Shown here piece by piece: positions 27,614 through 35,934 of a stretch of DNA of 64,000 bases; position 1 is the first letter of the stretch; each line of letters starts with the position of its first letter. The position numbers were made by a program, and so were the translations under genes. A model generated the notes under the pieces. It saw only the letters and a program-made list of their open reading frames with translations, did no database searches and was not told the DNA's origin. This DNA is from CALNZV01 sp942491115 (GTDB lineage Bacteria > Desulfobacterota > Desulfobacteria > Desulfobacterales > UBA5852), in contig CALNZV010000007.1 of NCBI GenBank assembly GCA_942491115.1, positions 248,001 through 312,000 on the forward strand, given 5' to 3'.

Positions 27614-28306
27614 AAATCAACCTCCCACCAATCAGCCGTCTCATCGAGTGCTTTATCGGCAAGAGATTGAAGCGCCTTTAATTCTGAAATCCCCAGAAAC
27701 AGAAGATCGTCGGCCCATTATCCATCCAATGCCTTATTGGATAAAGGGTTACCGCGATCGATTGGTTGTTTTTCGCAGCGACGGACAGGCTCTCCGAACC
27801 GTCTTCAGTCATGGTAAACGGCAGGCCCCTGGGGGGATCTAACCCAGCACGTCATGATGAGGGGAGGAAATGGCGTTGCAGCGTAAAGCAACGACAATGG
27901 CCGAGGCCAGGTGGTCGCGAGCTCTCCACCTGATCGTTGGCGGCGCTCCCCGTTTCGCAACAAAGACGCTTTAAGATTTTTTTATATTTTATTCCGACAT
28001 GTTACATCATTATCAACAACGCACTCTCGATTATCGCTCAAGGTTTTGGATGGGGACGTCGAAAACCTTATCCACTGACGAAAAGCGAATTCTGATCTCT
28101 CCTGAAGGTGGATGCCGATTGCCTCCTGTCCTGATTTCGCCACCTAACCCCCTTTTCGTCACCTTCAGTTCCTCTCAGCTGATCCTGACAGCCGGAAATG
28201 CGAGTTTTCTCTACCCTGAAGAATACGACAAATCCGGCGGGGATCCATATGGGGGAAAGGCGCTCGCCAAACGAAAAAATGCCCCTGATATGCTTTCAAG
28301 GAACAC
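27614..28306. other. 693-base region without a convincing gene
   Basis: This stretch separates the miniprotein from the convergent end of the first Rrf2 gene. It contains plus-strand frames at 27648-27842 and 27999-28325, and a 34-codon frame from 27870 behind a purine-rich stretch. None has recognisable similarity or a well-spaced ribosome-binding site. An A+T-rich patch lies near 27970-28010. Confidence 0.4.
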
Positions 28307-28759
28307 TCAAGACATCGACGGGTAGTTCAATGGGTATCTCCCCTCTCCCTTCTCGCAATCCAGCAAATCCTGAAACGTGGTATTGTCGTAAATTTTGAAT
28401 ATGGCGTCTTTTACCTGTTTCCACATGGGAAAGAATGCGCATTGCCCCTGGAAAGGGCAATTGGCCTCCGGGATCGGGGCCATGCATTCCACCGGATTGA
28501 GGTCCCGGGTGAGAAACCGCATGAGGTCTCCTACCCGGAACCGATCCGGATGGGGCACCATCTCGTAGCCGCCATTGAATCCCCGTTTGGATCTGACAAA
28601 CCCCCCTTTTTTGAGTTCCGCGAGGATGACTTCCAGAAACCGCTCCGGTATCGCCTGGGCATCGGCGATTTTCGATATTTTCAGGGGCCCTTGTTCAAAA
28701 TGCTTGGCCAGCTCGAAAACAGCGCGTAATGCATATTGATGCTTTTTGGTGATCAGCAT
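28307..28759 (-). CDS. Rrf2 family transcriptional regulator (1)
   Basis: The 150-residue winged-helix regulator shows the Rrf2 start (MLITKKHQYALRAVFELA), the recognition helix region (IPERFLEVILAELKKGGFV, then KRGFNGGYEM) and three cysteines, in VECMAPIPEANCPFQGQC. The C-x8-C-x5-C set resembles Fe-S-binding Rrf2 proteins such as IscR and NsrR. It is the last gene of a minus-strand cluster with two small proteins, a zinc-ribbon protein and a kinase. I chose the internal ATG at 28759 because it matches the family start. Confidence 0.88.
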   Translation of the reverse strand: MLITKKHQYALRAVFELAKHFEQGPLKISKIADAQAIPERFLEVILAELKKGGFVRSKRGFNGGYEMVPHPDRFRVGDLMRFLTRDLNPVECMAPIPEANCPFQGQCAFFPMWKQVKDAIFKIYDNTTFQDLLDCEKGEGRYPLNYPSMS

Positions 28760-28850
28760 AATCCCCCTGCCAGATCGGGATGGGACGAGGCGTCGATCGA
28801 TCGCGGGCCGCCTCCGCCGATACCGTCGACCCACCGGCAGAATCGACGTG

Positions 28851-29093
28851 TCACGCCCCTATTGATTCACCGCTGTCGCAATCCGTTGACAACATCTGCC
28901 GGTATAGGCGCTTCGGCAGCTTGGAATGGAAATGGTTGCATAAAAACCGTTTAAAACCGATCAGCACCTCCAACCGGCCCTCCGCTCTCCGGCGGTCCTC
29001 CCCTGAGAGATCCGGTCCGGCCAGGTCCTGAGTCACAGCGTCAATCCGGTTGGTAATATGGCGTTTGATATCGAAAAAAAAGGAGTGGGACAT
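28851..29093 (-). CDS. Small conserved-looking protein A (paralogue of the next gene)
   Basis: The 80-residue acidic/basic mixed protein is of unknown function. It resembles the 65-residue product of 29128-29325: both start M-x2-S-(F/Y), have H-I-T at residues 12-14, and share an (K/R)RFL-x2-HF motif followed by a (R)-(L/Y)-Y end. An agaggg ribosome-binding site lies 7 bases before the ATG. No signal peptide or membrane segment is visible; it is probably a helical cytoplasmic protein. Confidence 0.65.
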   Translation of the reverse strand: MSHSFFFDIKRHITNRIDAVTQDLAGPDLSGEDRRRAEGRLEVLIGFKRFLCNHFHSKLPKRLYRQMLSTDCDSGESIGA

Positions 29094-29127
29094 GTCTGTT
29101 ACCCTCTGAGTGAATGGCCATGGATCC

Positions 29128-29325
29128 TCAATAATACCGCTGACTGGTCAGATCGAAATGGTCGGACAAAAAGCGTCTCAATTGCCGCCATTCATCCATC
29201 TGCCCCTCGCAGAAAGCGGACTCCATCCTGTTACCGGCATGGTGAGCCTCCTGCCGACGCCGCTCTGAAAGGGCCATTTGGCGTGTGATGTGTTCGTGGC
29301 AGTCCACCAGATAGCTGTTTGCCAT
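29128..29325 (-). CDS. Small conserved-looking protein B (paralogue of the previous gene)
   Basis: The 65-residue helical protein is of unknown function, with the same HIT and RRFLSDHF signatures as protein A and two cysteines. A strong aaggag ribosome-binding site precedes the ATG at 29325. It lies between the zinc-ribbon miniprotein and protein A in one minus-strand operon with the kinase, so a role linked to that sensor is likely. Confidence 0.7.
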   Translation of the reverse strand: MANSYLVDCHEHITRQMALSERRRQEAHHAGNRMESAFCEGQMDEWRQLRRFLSDHFDLTSQRYY

Positions 29326-29340
29326 GGTGTATCTCTCCTT

Positions 29341-29577
29341 TCAGCGTCCGAGAATACGGTTGCGGATCTGCTGAAGTTCGCTTCGTATATCCTCCAGGGA
29401 ATCCTCCCCTTCGCAGCGGGTGCAGAGGTAACTTGTGCTCGGCGAGGGATGGTTTCCGCATGCGATACAGATTCCTTCTGCAGCGCGCGCGCTCTCGACA
29501 TCAGTCCAGTTATGCTTCTTGACACTGGGCGGTTTACCGCTTCGACGCTGTGCTTTTAGTATAGAAAAAAAGGTCAT
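29341..29577 (-). CDS. Small zinc-ribbon protein
   Basis: The 78-residue product has one zinc ribbon (CIACGN...CTRC, residues ~36-55) and a C-terminal helix (LEDIRSELQQIRNRILG). I chose the ATG at 29577, which follows an aaggga ribosome-binding site; the frame runs further up into the kinase gene. It starts 20 bases after the kinase stop. Its function is unknown; a protein-protein or regulatory role with the kinase is an inference. Confidence 0.65.
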   Translation of the reverse strand: MTFFSILKAQRRSGKPPSVKKHNWTDVESARAAEGICIACGNHPSPSTSYLCTRCEGEDSLEDIRSELQQIRNRILGR

Positions 29578-29596
29578 CGACAGCTCCCTTCGACGA

Positions 29597-31468
29597 TCAG
29601 TCTGATTGGCTCCTCTCTTGCTCCAGGGTTGAGGTATCGACGGATGGTGACGCCGTCTGAGCCGGGTCGACCTCGGAAGGTTTGGGCAGGCGATTCCGGG
29701 GGAGCCGGATCCGAAACAGAGTGCCCTCTCCTGGCTCGGATTCGTAGTCGATTCGCCCCCCGTGTTCATGGATGATCTTCTTGGTCATGAGCAGACCCAG
29801 CCCCGTGCCCCCAAGCCCTTTGGTGGTGAAGAAATTGGTGAAGACTTTATTCTTGATCTCGTAGTCCATGCCGCAGCCGTTGTCGGAAACCTCGTAGACG
29901 ATAGTCCCGTCGTCTTCGAACGCCCTGACCGTGACTCGGAGACCGTCATTTTTATCGCTCATGATGCAGGCGTCGATGGCATTGCCCACCAGATTGGTCA
30001 GGCACTCATGCATGCTTTCGTAGTCGATGGCTGCCGATTCCATCTCACCGACCCGCTCATGGCGGAGGATGATGCCATGCTTTTTTGCCCGGGTGGCATA
30101 CATGTTGACGACCTCCCTGGAAATATCCGCCGGCCGGCTCTCGGCCGCCCGAATTTCCCTGCCTCGCGAAAACCCCAGAAAGGCATTGACGAAAAGGGAA
30201 ATCCGTTCGATGTTCCGGTCCAACATCTCGATCCCCTTTTGCACCCGGCCCAGATTGCTTTTGTTAAGGCCCGTATTGAGCATGTACATCCCCCCCTCGA
30301 GGGCCGTGATGAGATTCTTCACCCCATGAGCGAGGCCGGCAACGGTTTGTCCCACCGCTGCCAGCCGCTCGGCCTCGAGCTTTTCGTTCTGGAGGGTCTT
30401 GATTTCGCTCAGGTCCTGAAGGGAAAAGGCCATCCCCAGTGAGTTCCCATCCATCTTGAGTTTGTTTCCCACCAGCCTAACGGGACGGTTTTCCCCCCCG
30501 GTGGTGGTGATGGTGGTGTCCGGCAAATACACATGCTCCGATGAGTTGTTCGCCTGATCCAGGACGCCCTCAGGCAGCATGCGGCTGAGGTCCCCTCGGG
30601 TCAGGGGGCGGTCGGAATCGAGGTGAAAGAGATTTCGGGCGGCCGGATTCAGAATGGAGACCTTGTCCTCGTTGTCGACCGCAAGAATCCCGTCCATGGA
30701 AGTGGCGATAAGGGTCTCCAGAAAGGAGTGGGCAAAATCAAGTCCGCTTTGGAGCCGGATGGTTTCGGTGACATCGACGGCCATTTCCATGACCATGTCG
30801 AAACTGCCGTCGTGAAGCCTCAAGGGAACGGTGATCACATGGAGATGAACGGTGTTTCCATCCCGAGTCTTCCAGACATGGTGGCCGGTGTGAAGCTTGC
30901 CGTCCTCGAAGGTCTGCCGTGCCGTGCACTCGGTGCACCGATGGTCGAATCCTTTCAGCCCCTTGAAACAATACCCGCCTTCGAGTTCCCCCAGCATCTT
31001 TTGAACCCGCTGGTTGGTTTTGACGATTCGAAACTCCCTGTCGATGAGAAGAATGTTGCAGGGAACCTGATCGAAGAGCAATTGGTACTCTCTTCTGATC
31101 TGATCGGTCTCGGTCACATCGGTGCAGAGTTCGAGCAGATAGGGAATTTGACCACTGTTGTCCACAATCGGAATCGTGTGTTTGATGTATCGGGTGAACC
31201 GGCCGTTTTTATTGTACCCCACCTCCTCGTTGACTCGGGAGACACCGTCTTTGAACGCTTCGGCTCCCTTGCACTGCGGGCAGATCGTCGACCGATTTTT
31301 GTAGACCCTGAAACACTTTTGGCCCTGCCACCGGCCGAACATGTGCTCGAAGGCCCGGTTGGCCTTGACCACATTGAAGTCCTGGTCGATGACCGCTATC
31401 CCCATGGGAACCGCGTCAAAGAGATGATCCTTGATCCAGTCGTTCAAATCCTCAATGGGAAGACTCAC
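29597..31468 (-). CDS. PAS sensor histidine kinase with cysteine-rich PAS domains
   Basis: The 623-residue cytoplasmic kinase has no membrane segments. It has three PAS domains (about 10-120, 130-245 and 255-370), a HisKA domain with phospho-acceptor H381 in GLAHGVKN, and a HATPase domain (NLVGNAIDA, DNGCGMD, GGTGLGL). PAS1 and PAS2 each carry a cysteine followed by CxxC (KCFRVYK..ICPQC and YCFKGLK..RCTEC), suggesting a thiol, metal or Fe-S sensor. The start is a GTG at 31468 with an aaggag ribosome-binding site; it overlaps the response regulator gene by 17 bases, which marks the likely partner. Confidence 0.9.
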   Translation of the reverse strand: MSLPIEDLNDWIKDHLFDAVPMGIAVIDQDFNVVKANRAFEHMFGRWQGQKCFRVYKNRSTICPQCKGAEAFKDGVSRVNEEVGYNKNGRFTRYIKHTIPIVDNSGQIPYLLELCTDVTETDQIRREYQLLFDQVPCNILLIDREFRIVKTNQRVQKMLGELEGGYCFKGLKGFDHRCTECTARQTFEDGKLHTGHHVWKTRDGNTVHLHVITVPLRLHDGSFDMVMEMAVDVTETIRLQSGLDFAHSFLETLIATSMDGILAVDNEDKVSILNPAARNLFHLDSDRPLTRGDLSRMLPEGVLDQANNSSEHVYLPDTTITTTGGENRPVRLVGNKLKMDGNSLGMAFSLQDLSEIKTLQNEKLEAERLAAVGQTVAGLAHGVKNLITALEGGMYMLNTGLNKSNLGRVQKGIEMLDRNIERISLFVNAFLGFSRGREIRAAESRPADISREVVNMYATRAKKHGIILRHERVGEMESAAIDYESMHECLTNLVGNAIDACIMSDKNDGLRVTVRAFEDDGTIVYEVSDNGCGMDYEIKNKVFTNFFTTKGLGGTGLGLLMTKKIIHEHGGRIDYESEPGEGTLFRIRLPRNRLPKPSEVDPAQTASPSVDTSTLEQERSQSD

Positions 31469-31874
31469 GGGTTTCTCCTTTCTTGTCGAGAAGGGCGGCC
31501 ACGACATCGATCAACTGCGCCATGTGAATCGGCTTTTCGATGAACCCATCGGGCGGTGCCACCGATGAATCGCCGATCCGATCGCTGAAAGCACCGTTGA
31601 GGATGCCGGACGCCTTTTCGATCCCGCTGATGAGGGCCACCGGCAGGTTTTCGATGCCGACGGTTTGCCGCAGTTCGCGATACACCGATATGCCGGACTG
31701 CTCCGGCATCATGATGTCCAGAAGAACCAGGTCCGGTCGGCAGCGTTTCACGGCTTCGACGACGTTTTCGGCCCCATCGGTTGTGCACGTTTGATAACCG
31801 CAGTCTTCCAGGACGGCCGTCAGATAGATCAAAATATCCGGTTCGTCATCGATGATCATGATGGTCGCCGTCAT
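31452..31874 (-). CDS. Response regulator, receiver domain only
   Basis: The 140-residue stand-alone receiver has the acidic pair in IIDDEPD, the phospho-acceptor aspartate in LVLLDIMMPE, a serine in LISGIEKAS and a C-terminal lysine in FIEKPI. It has no output domain. It overlaps the kinase start and is probably its phosphorylation partner. The ATG at 31874 is preceded by ggaggag. It is transcribed away from the SQR-like gene. Confidence 0.9.
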   Translation of the reverse strand: MTATIMIIDDEPDILIYLTAVLEDCGYQTCTTDGAENVVEAVKRCRPDLVLLDIMMPEQSGISVYRELRQTVGIENLPVALISGIEKASGILNGAFSDRIGDSSVAPPDGFIEKPIHMAQLIDVVAALLDKKGETRESSH

Positions 31875-32043
31875 CGCATCTCCTCCCCAAGGCCGTCCAA
31901 TAGCCGCGCCTGATTCATCGCTACCCCTGTTCACCTCCCCCTGACGGACCGTCACTATCCCCAACGTCTTCGGTTGGATAATCGCCGGAAACCCTTGTCT
32001 GGAGGTCATTTAGAAAAACCACATTTTTTGGGGTATTTTTTTC

Positions 32044-32072
32044 TTGACAAAATTATCGGGAACACTTTTAAT
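32044..32072 (+). promoter_or_regulatory. Sigma-70 promoter of the SQR-like operon
   Basis: TTGACA (32044-32049), a 17-base spacer and TTTAAT (32067-32072, five of six matches) form a near-consensus promoter directed at the SQR-like gene. The leader is about 200 bases. An inverted repeat begins 4 bases after the -10 box. Confidence 0.75.
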
Positions 32073-32076
32073 CTCG

Positions 32077-32087
32077 ACTAATTTAGT
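32077..32087. promoter_or_regulatory. Inverted repeat at the SQR promoter (possible operator)
   Basis: ACTAA (32077-32081) and TTAGT (32083-32087) are perfect inverted copies around one T, overlapping the expected transcription start. Repression by one of the two nearby Rrf2 proteins is plausible but not shown. Confidence 0.45.
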
Positions 32088-32283
32088 ATAGATTATATTT
32101 ATATCATATTGCAAGTCCAACTTTACGCGAAGGCAAAACGGTCATCTGAAGGAACCCGGTGGCGTCCATGAGTCGGACTCAACCCAGCCCCACATGCCTC
32201 CAAAAGCCGATAGCAGTCCGGAGCGGTGGCTCTTCTGACGCGGTAGCCTGAGCAGATTCCATTATCTCACCGAGGAGGACACC

Positions 32284-33534
32284 ATGAAAAAAATTCTCAT
32301 TTTAGGTTCCGGCGCCGGCGGCACCATCGTCGCCAACAAGCTGAGAAAGGAGCTCAGCGCCACCGAGTGGCAGATAACCATCATCGACAACGATGAGATG
32401 CACCACTATCAGCCGGGATGGTTGTTCATTCCCTTCGGCATTTACACCGCCGAAGATTGCATGAAACCCAAGCGCGACTTCATTCCGAGGGGGGTCAATT
32501 TTGTTTTGGACGAAGTGGTGGGGGTGGATACCGATGCTCGGAAAGTGGCCTGCAAAAGAGGCGATTACAGCTACGACTGGCTCGTGATTGCCACCGGATG
32601 CCGAATCGCCCCCAACGAGGTCGAGGGCCTTGAAGAGTGGACACCGGACCCGAAGCAGAACGTCCATACCTTTTTCACCATGGAGAGCGCGGTCGCCCTT
32701 TACAAGAAAATGAAATACTTCAGAGGGGGCAGGATGGTGTTCAACCTGGCGGAAATGCCCCACAAGTGCCCGGTGGTGCCCATCGAATTCATTTTCATGG
32801 CGGACTGGTTTTTCAAGGAAAACGGAATCCGGGACAAGGTTGAAATCGAATTCGTCACTCCCAACACCGGCATATTCACCAAGCCCATCGCATCGAAGGT
32901 GCTGAGCGTCGCTGCCGAGGAAAAGGGGATCCAAGTCACCACGGACTTTCATCTGGCCTCGGTTGACACCGAGCGCGGCGTTATCGAGTCGGCCAACGGT
33001 GGCGAGGTGGCTTACGACCTTCTGGTATCGACCATGCCGAACCTGGGTGCGGAGTTTGTCGATGAGTCCGGGCTGGGGGACGGCATGGGATATGTGCTCA
33101 CCGAAAACTACACCCTCAAGGCCGAAAAATGGGACCGCATCTATGTGGTCGGCGACGCCACCAATGTCCCCACATCAAAAGCCGGTTCGGTCGCCCACTA
33201 CGAGGCGGAGATCGTGGTCGACAACATCCTTCTTGAAATCGACGGCCAGGAGCCCAGGCCGGCGTTCGATGGCCACTCCACCTGCTTCATCGTTTCCGGC
33301 TTCGACAAGGCCTACCTCTTTGACTTCAATTATAAAACCGAACCGCTTCCTGGCAAATACCCCTTCCCTGGCCTCGGGCCCTTCGACCTAGTGGGCGAAA
33401 GCTACTCCAACTACTGGGGCAAGATGATGTTCAAGTGGGTATACTGGAACCTGCTGCTGCCGGGTCAGGAGCTGCCCCTGGAACCCCAGATGACCATGGC
33501 GGGCAAGAGCTGGCCGACGGTTGAAGTCGAATAG
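32284..33534 (+). CDS. SQR-like FAD-dependent pyridine nucleotide-disulfide family oxidoreductase
   Basis: The 416-residue product belongs to the sulfide:quinone oxidoreductase / type-II NADH dehydrogenase superfamily. The FAD fingerprint GSGAGG is at residues 8-13, a second dinucleotide-type region includes YDWLVIATGC, HKCPVVPIEF carries the SQR-like central cysteine near 162, and YVVGDATNVP is the C-terminal FAD motif. A further cysteine lies in STCFIVSG. The C-terminal part (YWGKMMFKWVYW) looks amphipathic and may bind the membrane and quinone. A sulfide or polysulfide substrate is inferred. It is followed after 9 bases by a DUF1641 gene, a pairing known for this family. Confidence 0.82.
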   Translation: MKKILILGSGAGGTIVANKLRKELSATEWQITIIDNDEMHHYQPGWLFIPFGIYTAEDCMKPKRDFIPRGVNFVLDEVVGVDTDARKVACKRGDYSYDWLVIATGCRIAPNEVEGLEEWTPDPKQNVHTFFTMESAVALYKKMKYFRGGRMVFNLAEMPHKCPVVPIEFIFMADWFFKENGIRDKVEIEFVTPNTGIFTKPIASKVLSVAAEEKGIQVTTDFHLASVDTERGVIESANGGEVAYDLLVSTMPNLGAEFVDESGLGDGMGYVLTENYTLKAEKWDRIYVVGDATNVPTSKAGSVAHYEAEIVVDNILLEIDGQEPRPAFDGHSTCFIVSGFDKAYLFDFNYKTEPLPGKYPFPGLGPFDLVGESYSNYWGKMMFKWVYWNLLLPGQELPLEPQMTMAGKSWPTVEVE

Positions 33535-33543
33535 GAGGCCTCC

Positions 33544-34233
33544 ATGACAAACGAAGAATTGATCCTTCAAAAGATCGAAAAAATCGAAGCCCAGATGGCG
33601 CCCATCGTCCAATCCCGGGAAGCCATCCTCGAATTGAAGGAGGACCTGATTCCCCTGAGCAACACCGCCGTGCATCTGTTCATCCAGGAGCTCCAGGAAA
33701 TCGAAGCCGGATTTACCCTGGAGGATCTCCTGCAATTGTTCAAACACAGCGCCAGAAGCATCCGCAATTTCGTTTGGATCATCAGGATGATGGACAATAT
33801 CATCGAATTTGCAACGGATGTGGAACCGCTCTTGAAATCGGCCGTGCCCCTGGCTATCGAACATCTGGATCAACTCGAGCGGCGGGGGGTGTTTCGCATA
33901 CTCAAAGCGATGATGGATGTGCGAGCCAAGGTGGCCGATGCCTATACCCCGGAGGACGTGGATAAAATCGGGGACGGGGCCGTTGCACTGCTGAGAGTTC
34001 TCAAAAAATTCTCAGATCCCAAGGCATTGACTTTCCTCGAGAAAATGGCCGATCTGCCCGCCAATATAGACCTTCAAAATGCTCAAAAGGCCGGCTTCTT
34101 CAGGATGGCCGCCGCCGGCTTCGACGGCGAGGTCAAGGAAGGTCTCGGGGTCATGCTTGAGCTCACCAAGGCCATGGCCAAACTGAAGACCAACGGTCAG
34201 GCAGTTCAAACCGCTGAAACGGAAACCCAATGA
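33544..34233 (+). CDS. DUF1641 family protein
   Basis: The 229-residue, mostly helical protein carries a DUF1641 region (about 130-180: LLRVLKKFSDPKALTFLEKM). DUF1641 proteins are often encoded beside SQR-like or formate dehydrogenase flavoproteins and are thought to be accessory subunits; the exact role is unknown. It starts 9 bases after the SQR-like gene and is followed after 31 bases by a response regulator gene. Confidence 0.85.
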   Translation: MTNEELILQKIEKIEAQMAPIVQSREAILELKEDLIPLSNTAVHLFIQELQEIEAGFTLEDLLQLFKHSARSIRNFVWIIRMMDNIIEFATDVEPLLKSAVPLAIEHLDQLERRGVFRILKAMMDVRAKVADAYTPEDVDKIGDGAVALLRVLKKFSDPKALTFLEKMADLPANIDLQNAQKAGFFRMAAAGFDGEVKEGLGVMLELTKAMAKLKTNGQAVQTAETETQ

Positions 34234-34264
34234 ATTGCCTGAAGAACAGCAAAGGAGAAGACCC

Positions 34265-34783
34265 ATGCCACATGCCTCGGAAAAACGAATTCTGGTGGTC
34301 GACGATGAGCCGGATGTCCGCAATTTCCTGGCTGCATGCATCGAAGATGCGGGTTTTATGGTGGAAACGGCCAAAGATGGTGTCGATGCGCTTGAGAAAA
34401 TTGAAGTGAATCCTCCGGATTTGATGACCCTGGATATGGTGATGCCGAGGAAATCCGGCATCAAGGTGATTCGTACCCTGCGTGAAAATGAACGGTGGGC
34501 GTCCCTTCCCGTGATCGTGATCACCGCCCATGCCCATGACGAGTTGGGCAGTGAGGACATCAAGGGGTTCAATGCCTTTACTTCAGGACTTCGTCCCCGC
34601 TACACGATGGAAAAGCCGGTGACCCCAGACAAACTGGTAAAGGCGATCGCCGACATTCTCGAAGTGGATCTTGAGGATGGGGATGGCTGCGAGGGCAATC
34701 CGGAGTGCGAAGCCCTTGCGGACATGGTCAGGCAGAGCGACCCCGCCACACTGGAAAAGATAAAGGCGCTGCTCAATCGGTAG
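34265..34783 (+). CDS. Response regulator, receiver domain with short C-terminal tail
   Basis: The 172-residue receiver protein has VVDDEPD, the phospho-acceptor aspartate in LMTLDMVMP, a threonine in VITAHA and a lysine in MEKPVTP. After the receiver is a short acidic, cysteine-containing tail (GDGCEGNPECEAL). No DNA-binding domain is present. An aaaggagaag ribosome-binding site sets the ATG at 34265. It is the third gene of the SQR-like operon and may share the kinase of the opposite arm. Confidence 0.88.
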   Translation: MPHASEKRILVVDDEPDVRNFLAACIEDAGFMVETAKDGVDALEKIEVNPPDLMTLDMVMPRKSGIKVIRTLRENERWASLPVIVITAHAHDELGSEDIKGFNAFTSGLRPRYTMEKPVTPDKLVKAIADILEVDLEDGDGCEGNPECEALADMVRQSDPATLEKIKALLNR

Positions 34784-34804
34784 ATCGCCCAAGGCCCTTC
34801 GAAG

Positions 34805-34838
34805 ACAACAGCCGTTTCGACCACGGGGCGGCTGTTGT
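34805..34838. terminator. Bidirectional terminator hairpin between RR and Rrf2 genes
   Basis: ACAACAGCCG (34805-34814) pairs exactly with CGGCTGTTGT (34829-34838) around a 14-base loop, between convergent genes. Confidence 0.65.
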
Positions 34839-34839
34839 T

Positions 34840-35307
34840 TCAAACGCATCCGGTTTTCCGCTTCTTGGCAATCCGGCTGCCGTCACCGCTCTTCACAAAG
34901 GTTGCAGGATCGCAGAGCAGGTCTGCGATGGTGATCGTGTCCAACTTTTCGTAGAGAGCATCGGTGGCGTCTTTCCATGCCAGACGAACACGGCAGTCAG
35001 TGGCCATGTCGCATACGGACGGCTCGCTGATGCATTCAACCAGTTCGTATTGCCCCTCGAACAAACGGACCAGAGAGCCCAGTGAGATCTGATCGGGCGC
35101 TTTGGCAAGAATGTGCCCTCCCCGTGCGCCTCTTACGCTGGTGATCAACTCGGCCCCTTTGAGGGTGCGAATCAGTTGTTCAAGATATTTGGCCGGGATA
35201 TTCTGCTGGCGAGAGATTTCACTGACCTGAACCGGTTCCCCCCCTTTGTGACGGGCAAGCTCGACAAGAATCCGAGTGCCGTACCGACTTCGCGTTGACA
35301 GTTTCAT
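34840..35307 (-). CDS. Rrf2 family transcriptional regulator (2)
   Basis: The 155-residue Rrf2 protein starts MKLSTRSRYGTRILVELA, with the DNA-binding wing SVRGARGGHIL. Three cysteines in VECISEPSVCDMATDC (C-x6-C-x5-C) match an Fe-S type sensor. It is convergent with the SQR-like operon and shares its terminator. With the first Rrf2 gene it brackets the island, so both are candidate regulators of the SQR promoter. Confidence 0.9.
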   Translation of the reverse strand: MKLSTRSRYGTRILVELARHKGGEPVQVSEISRQQNIPAKYLEQLIRTLKGAELITSVRGARGGHILAKAPDQISLGSLVRLFEGQYELVECISEPSVCDMATDCRVRLAWKDATDALYEKLDTITIADLLCDPATFVKSGDGSRIAKKRKTGCV

Positions 35308-35573
35308 GGCCCCTCCACATCAGTAGACCCAGTCATCCGGTGGTCACTACAGGATGGTGGACGGAAAAAGGGTCATGGCCACCTGTTCCGTTGGTTCACT
35401 GAATTCAAGGGCTCCCGCCATGGGGACCAGCCCATCTAACCACAGATACCGGACCCAAGGGATTCCGTCAACTCACCGATTTTCTGGTGATGGGAAGAAC
35501 CCGTGGGGGGGAGGCTTGCCATCAACTGGGATTCGGCCGTGGTCCGTCACCTCCGGTTTCCATGGGGTCTGCT

Positions 35574-35858
35574 CTATCGGGGCGGCTTGTCATCCACCGG
35601 GCATTTGTAGGGGCAGAAGTGGTGAAAGCAGAAGCCCCCCACGCTGCCGTAGGGCCTGCCGGTTTCCGACAGGCATCTGGCGATCATCTGTTTGGAGGTG
35701 TCCTCATAATCCGTCCGGACTTCCTCTTTCTTCTTGCAGGGCATGCACACAGGGTCGTGGGTGTAGACGGACAACACCCGCTGCTGACGGTCTTCGAGTT
35801 GCGCACCGCAGTTTGAGCATTCGGTGGCGCAGGCAAGCGATTTCTCCCATTGATCCAT
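35574..35858 (-). CDS. Small cysteine-rich zinc-ribbon-like protein
   Basis: The 94-residue product has many paired cysteines: ECSNCGA, VCMPCKKK and a C-terminal CFHHFCPYKC. It looks like a two-site zinc-binding or Fe-S protein of unknown function. I chose the ATG at 35858, which follows ggaaggaa; the frame runs further upstream but that part overlaps the next gene. The 266-base gap to the Rrf2 gene holds nothing I could identify. Confidence 0.65.
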   Translation of the reverse strand: MDQWEKSLACATECSNCGAQLEDRQQRVLSVYTHDPVCMPCKKKEEVRTDYEDTSKQMIARCLSETGRPYGSVGGFCFHHFCPYKCPVDDKPPR

Positions 35859-35934
35859 AATCGGGATTCCTTCCGTTGAAGGTCGATTCGAAATAACCAG
35901 GACGGACGGATGCCCACATCCGGTGGGTCCGTTC

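Larger units (their letters stand above)
31875..32283. other. Divergent intergenic region of the redox island
   Basis: These 409 bases separate the receiver gene (leftward) and the SQR-like gene (rightward). The middle (32020-32115) is markedly A+T-rich and holds a strong rightward promoter and an inverted repeat, annotated separately. I found no clear leftward promoter. Confidence 0.6.

Noticed and set aside
27648..28325. Two plus-strand small frames (27648-27842 and 27999-28325)
   Set aside because: No ribosome-binding site at proper spacing, no recognisable similarity and low-complexity composition.
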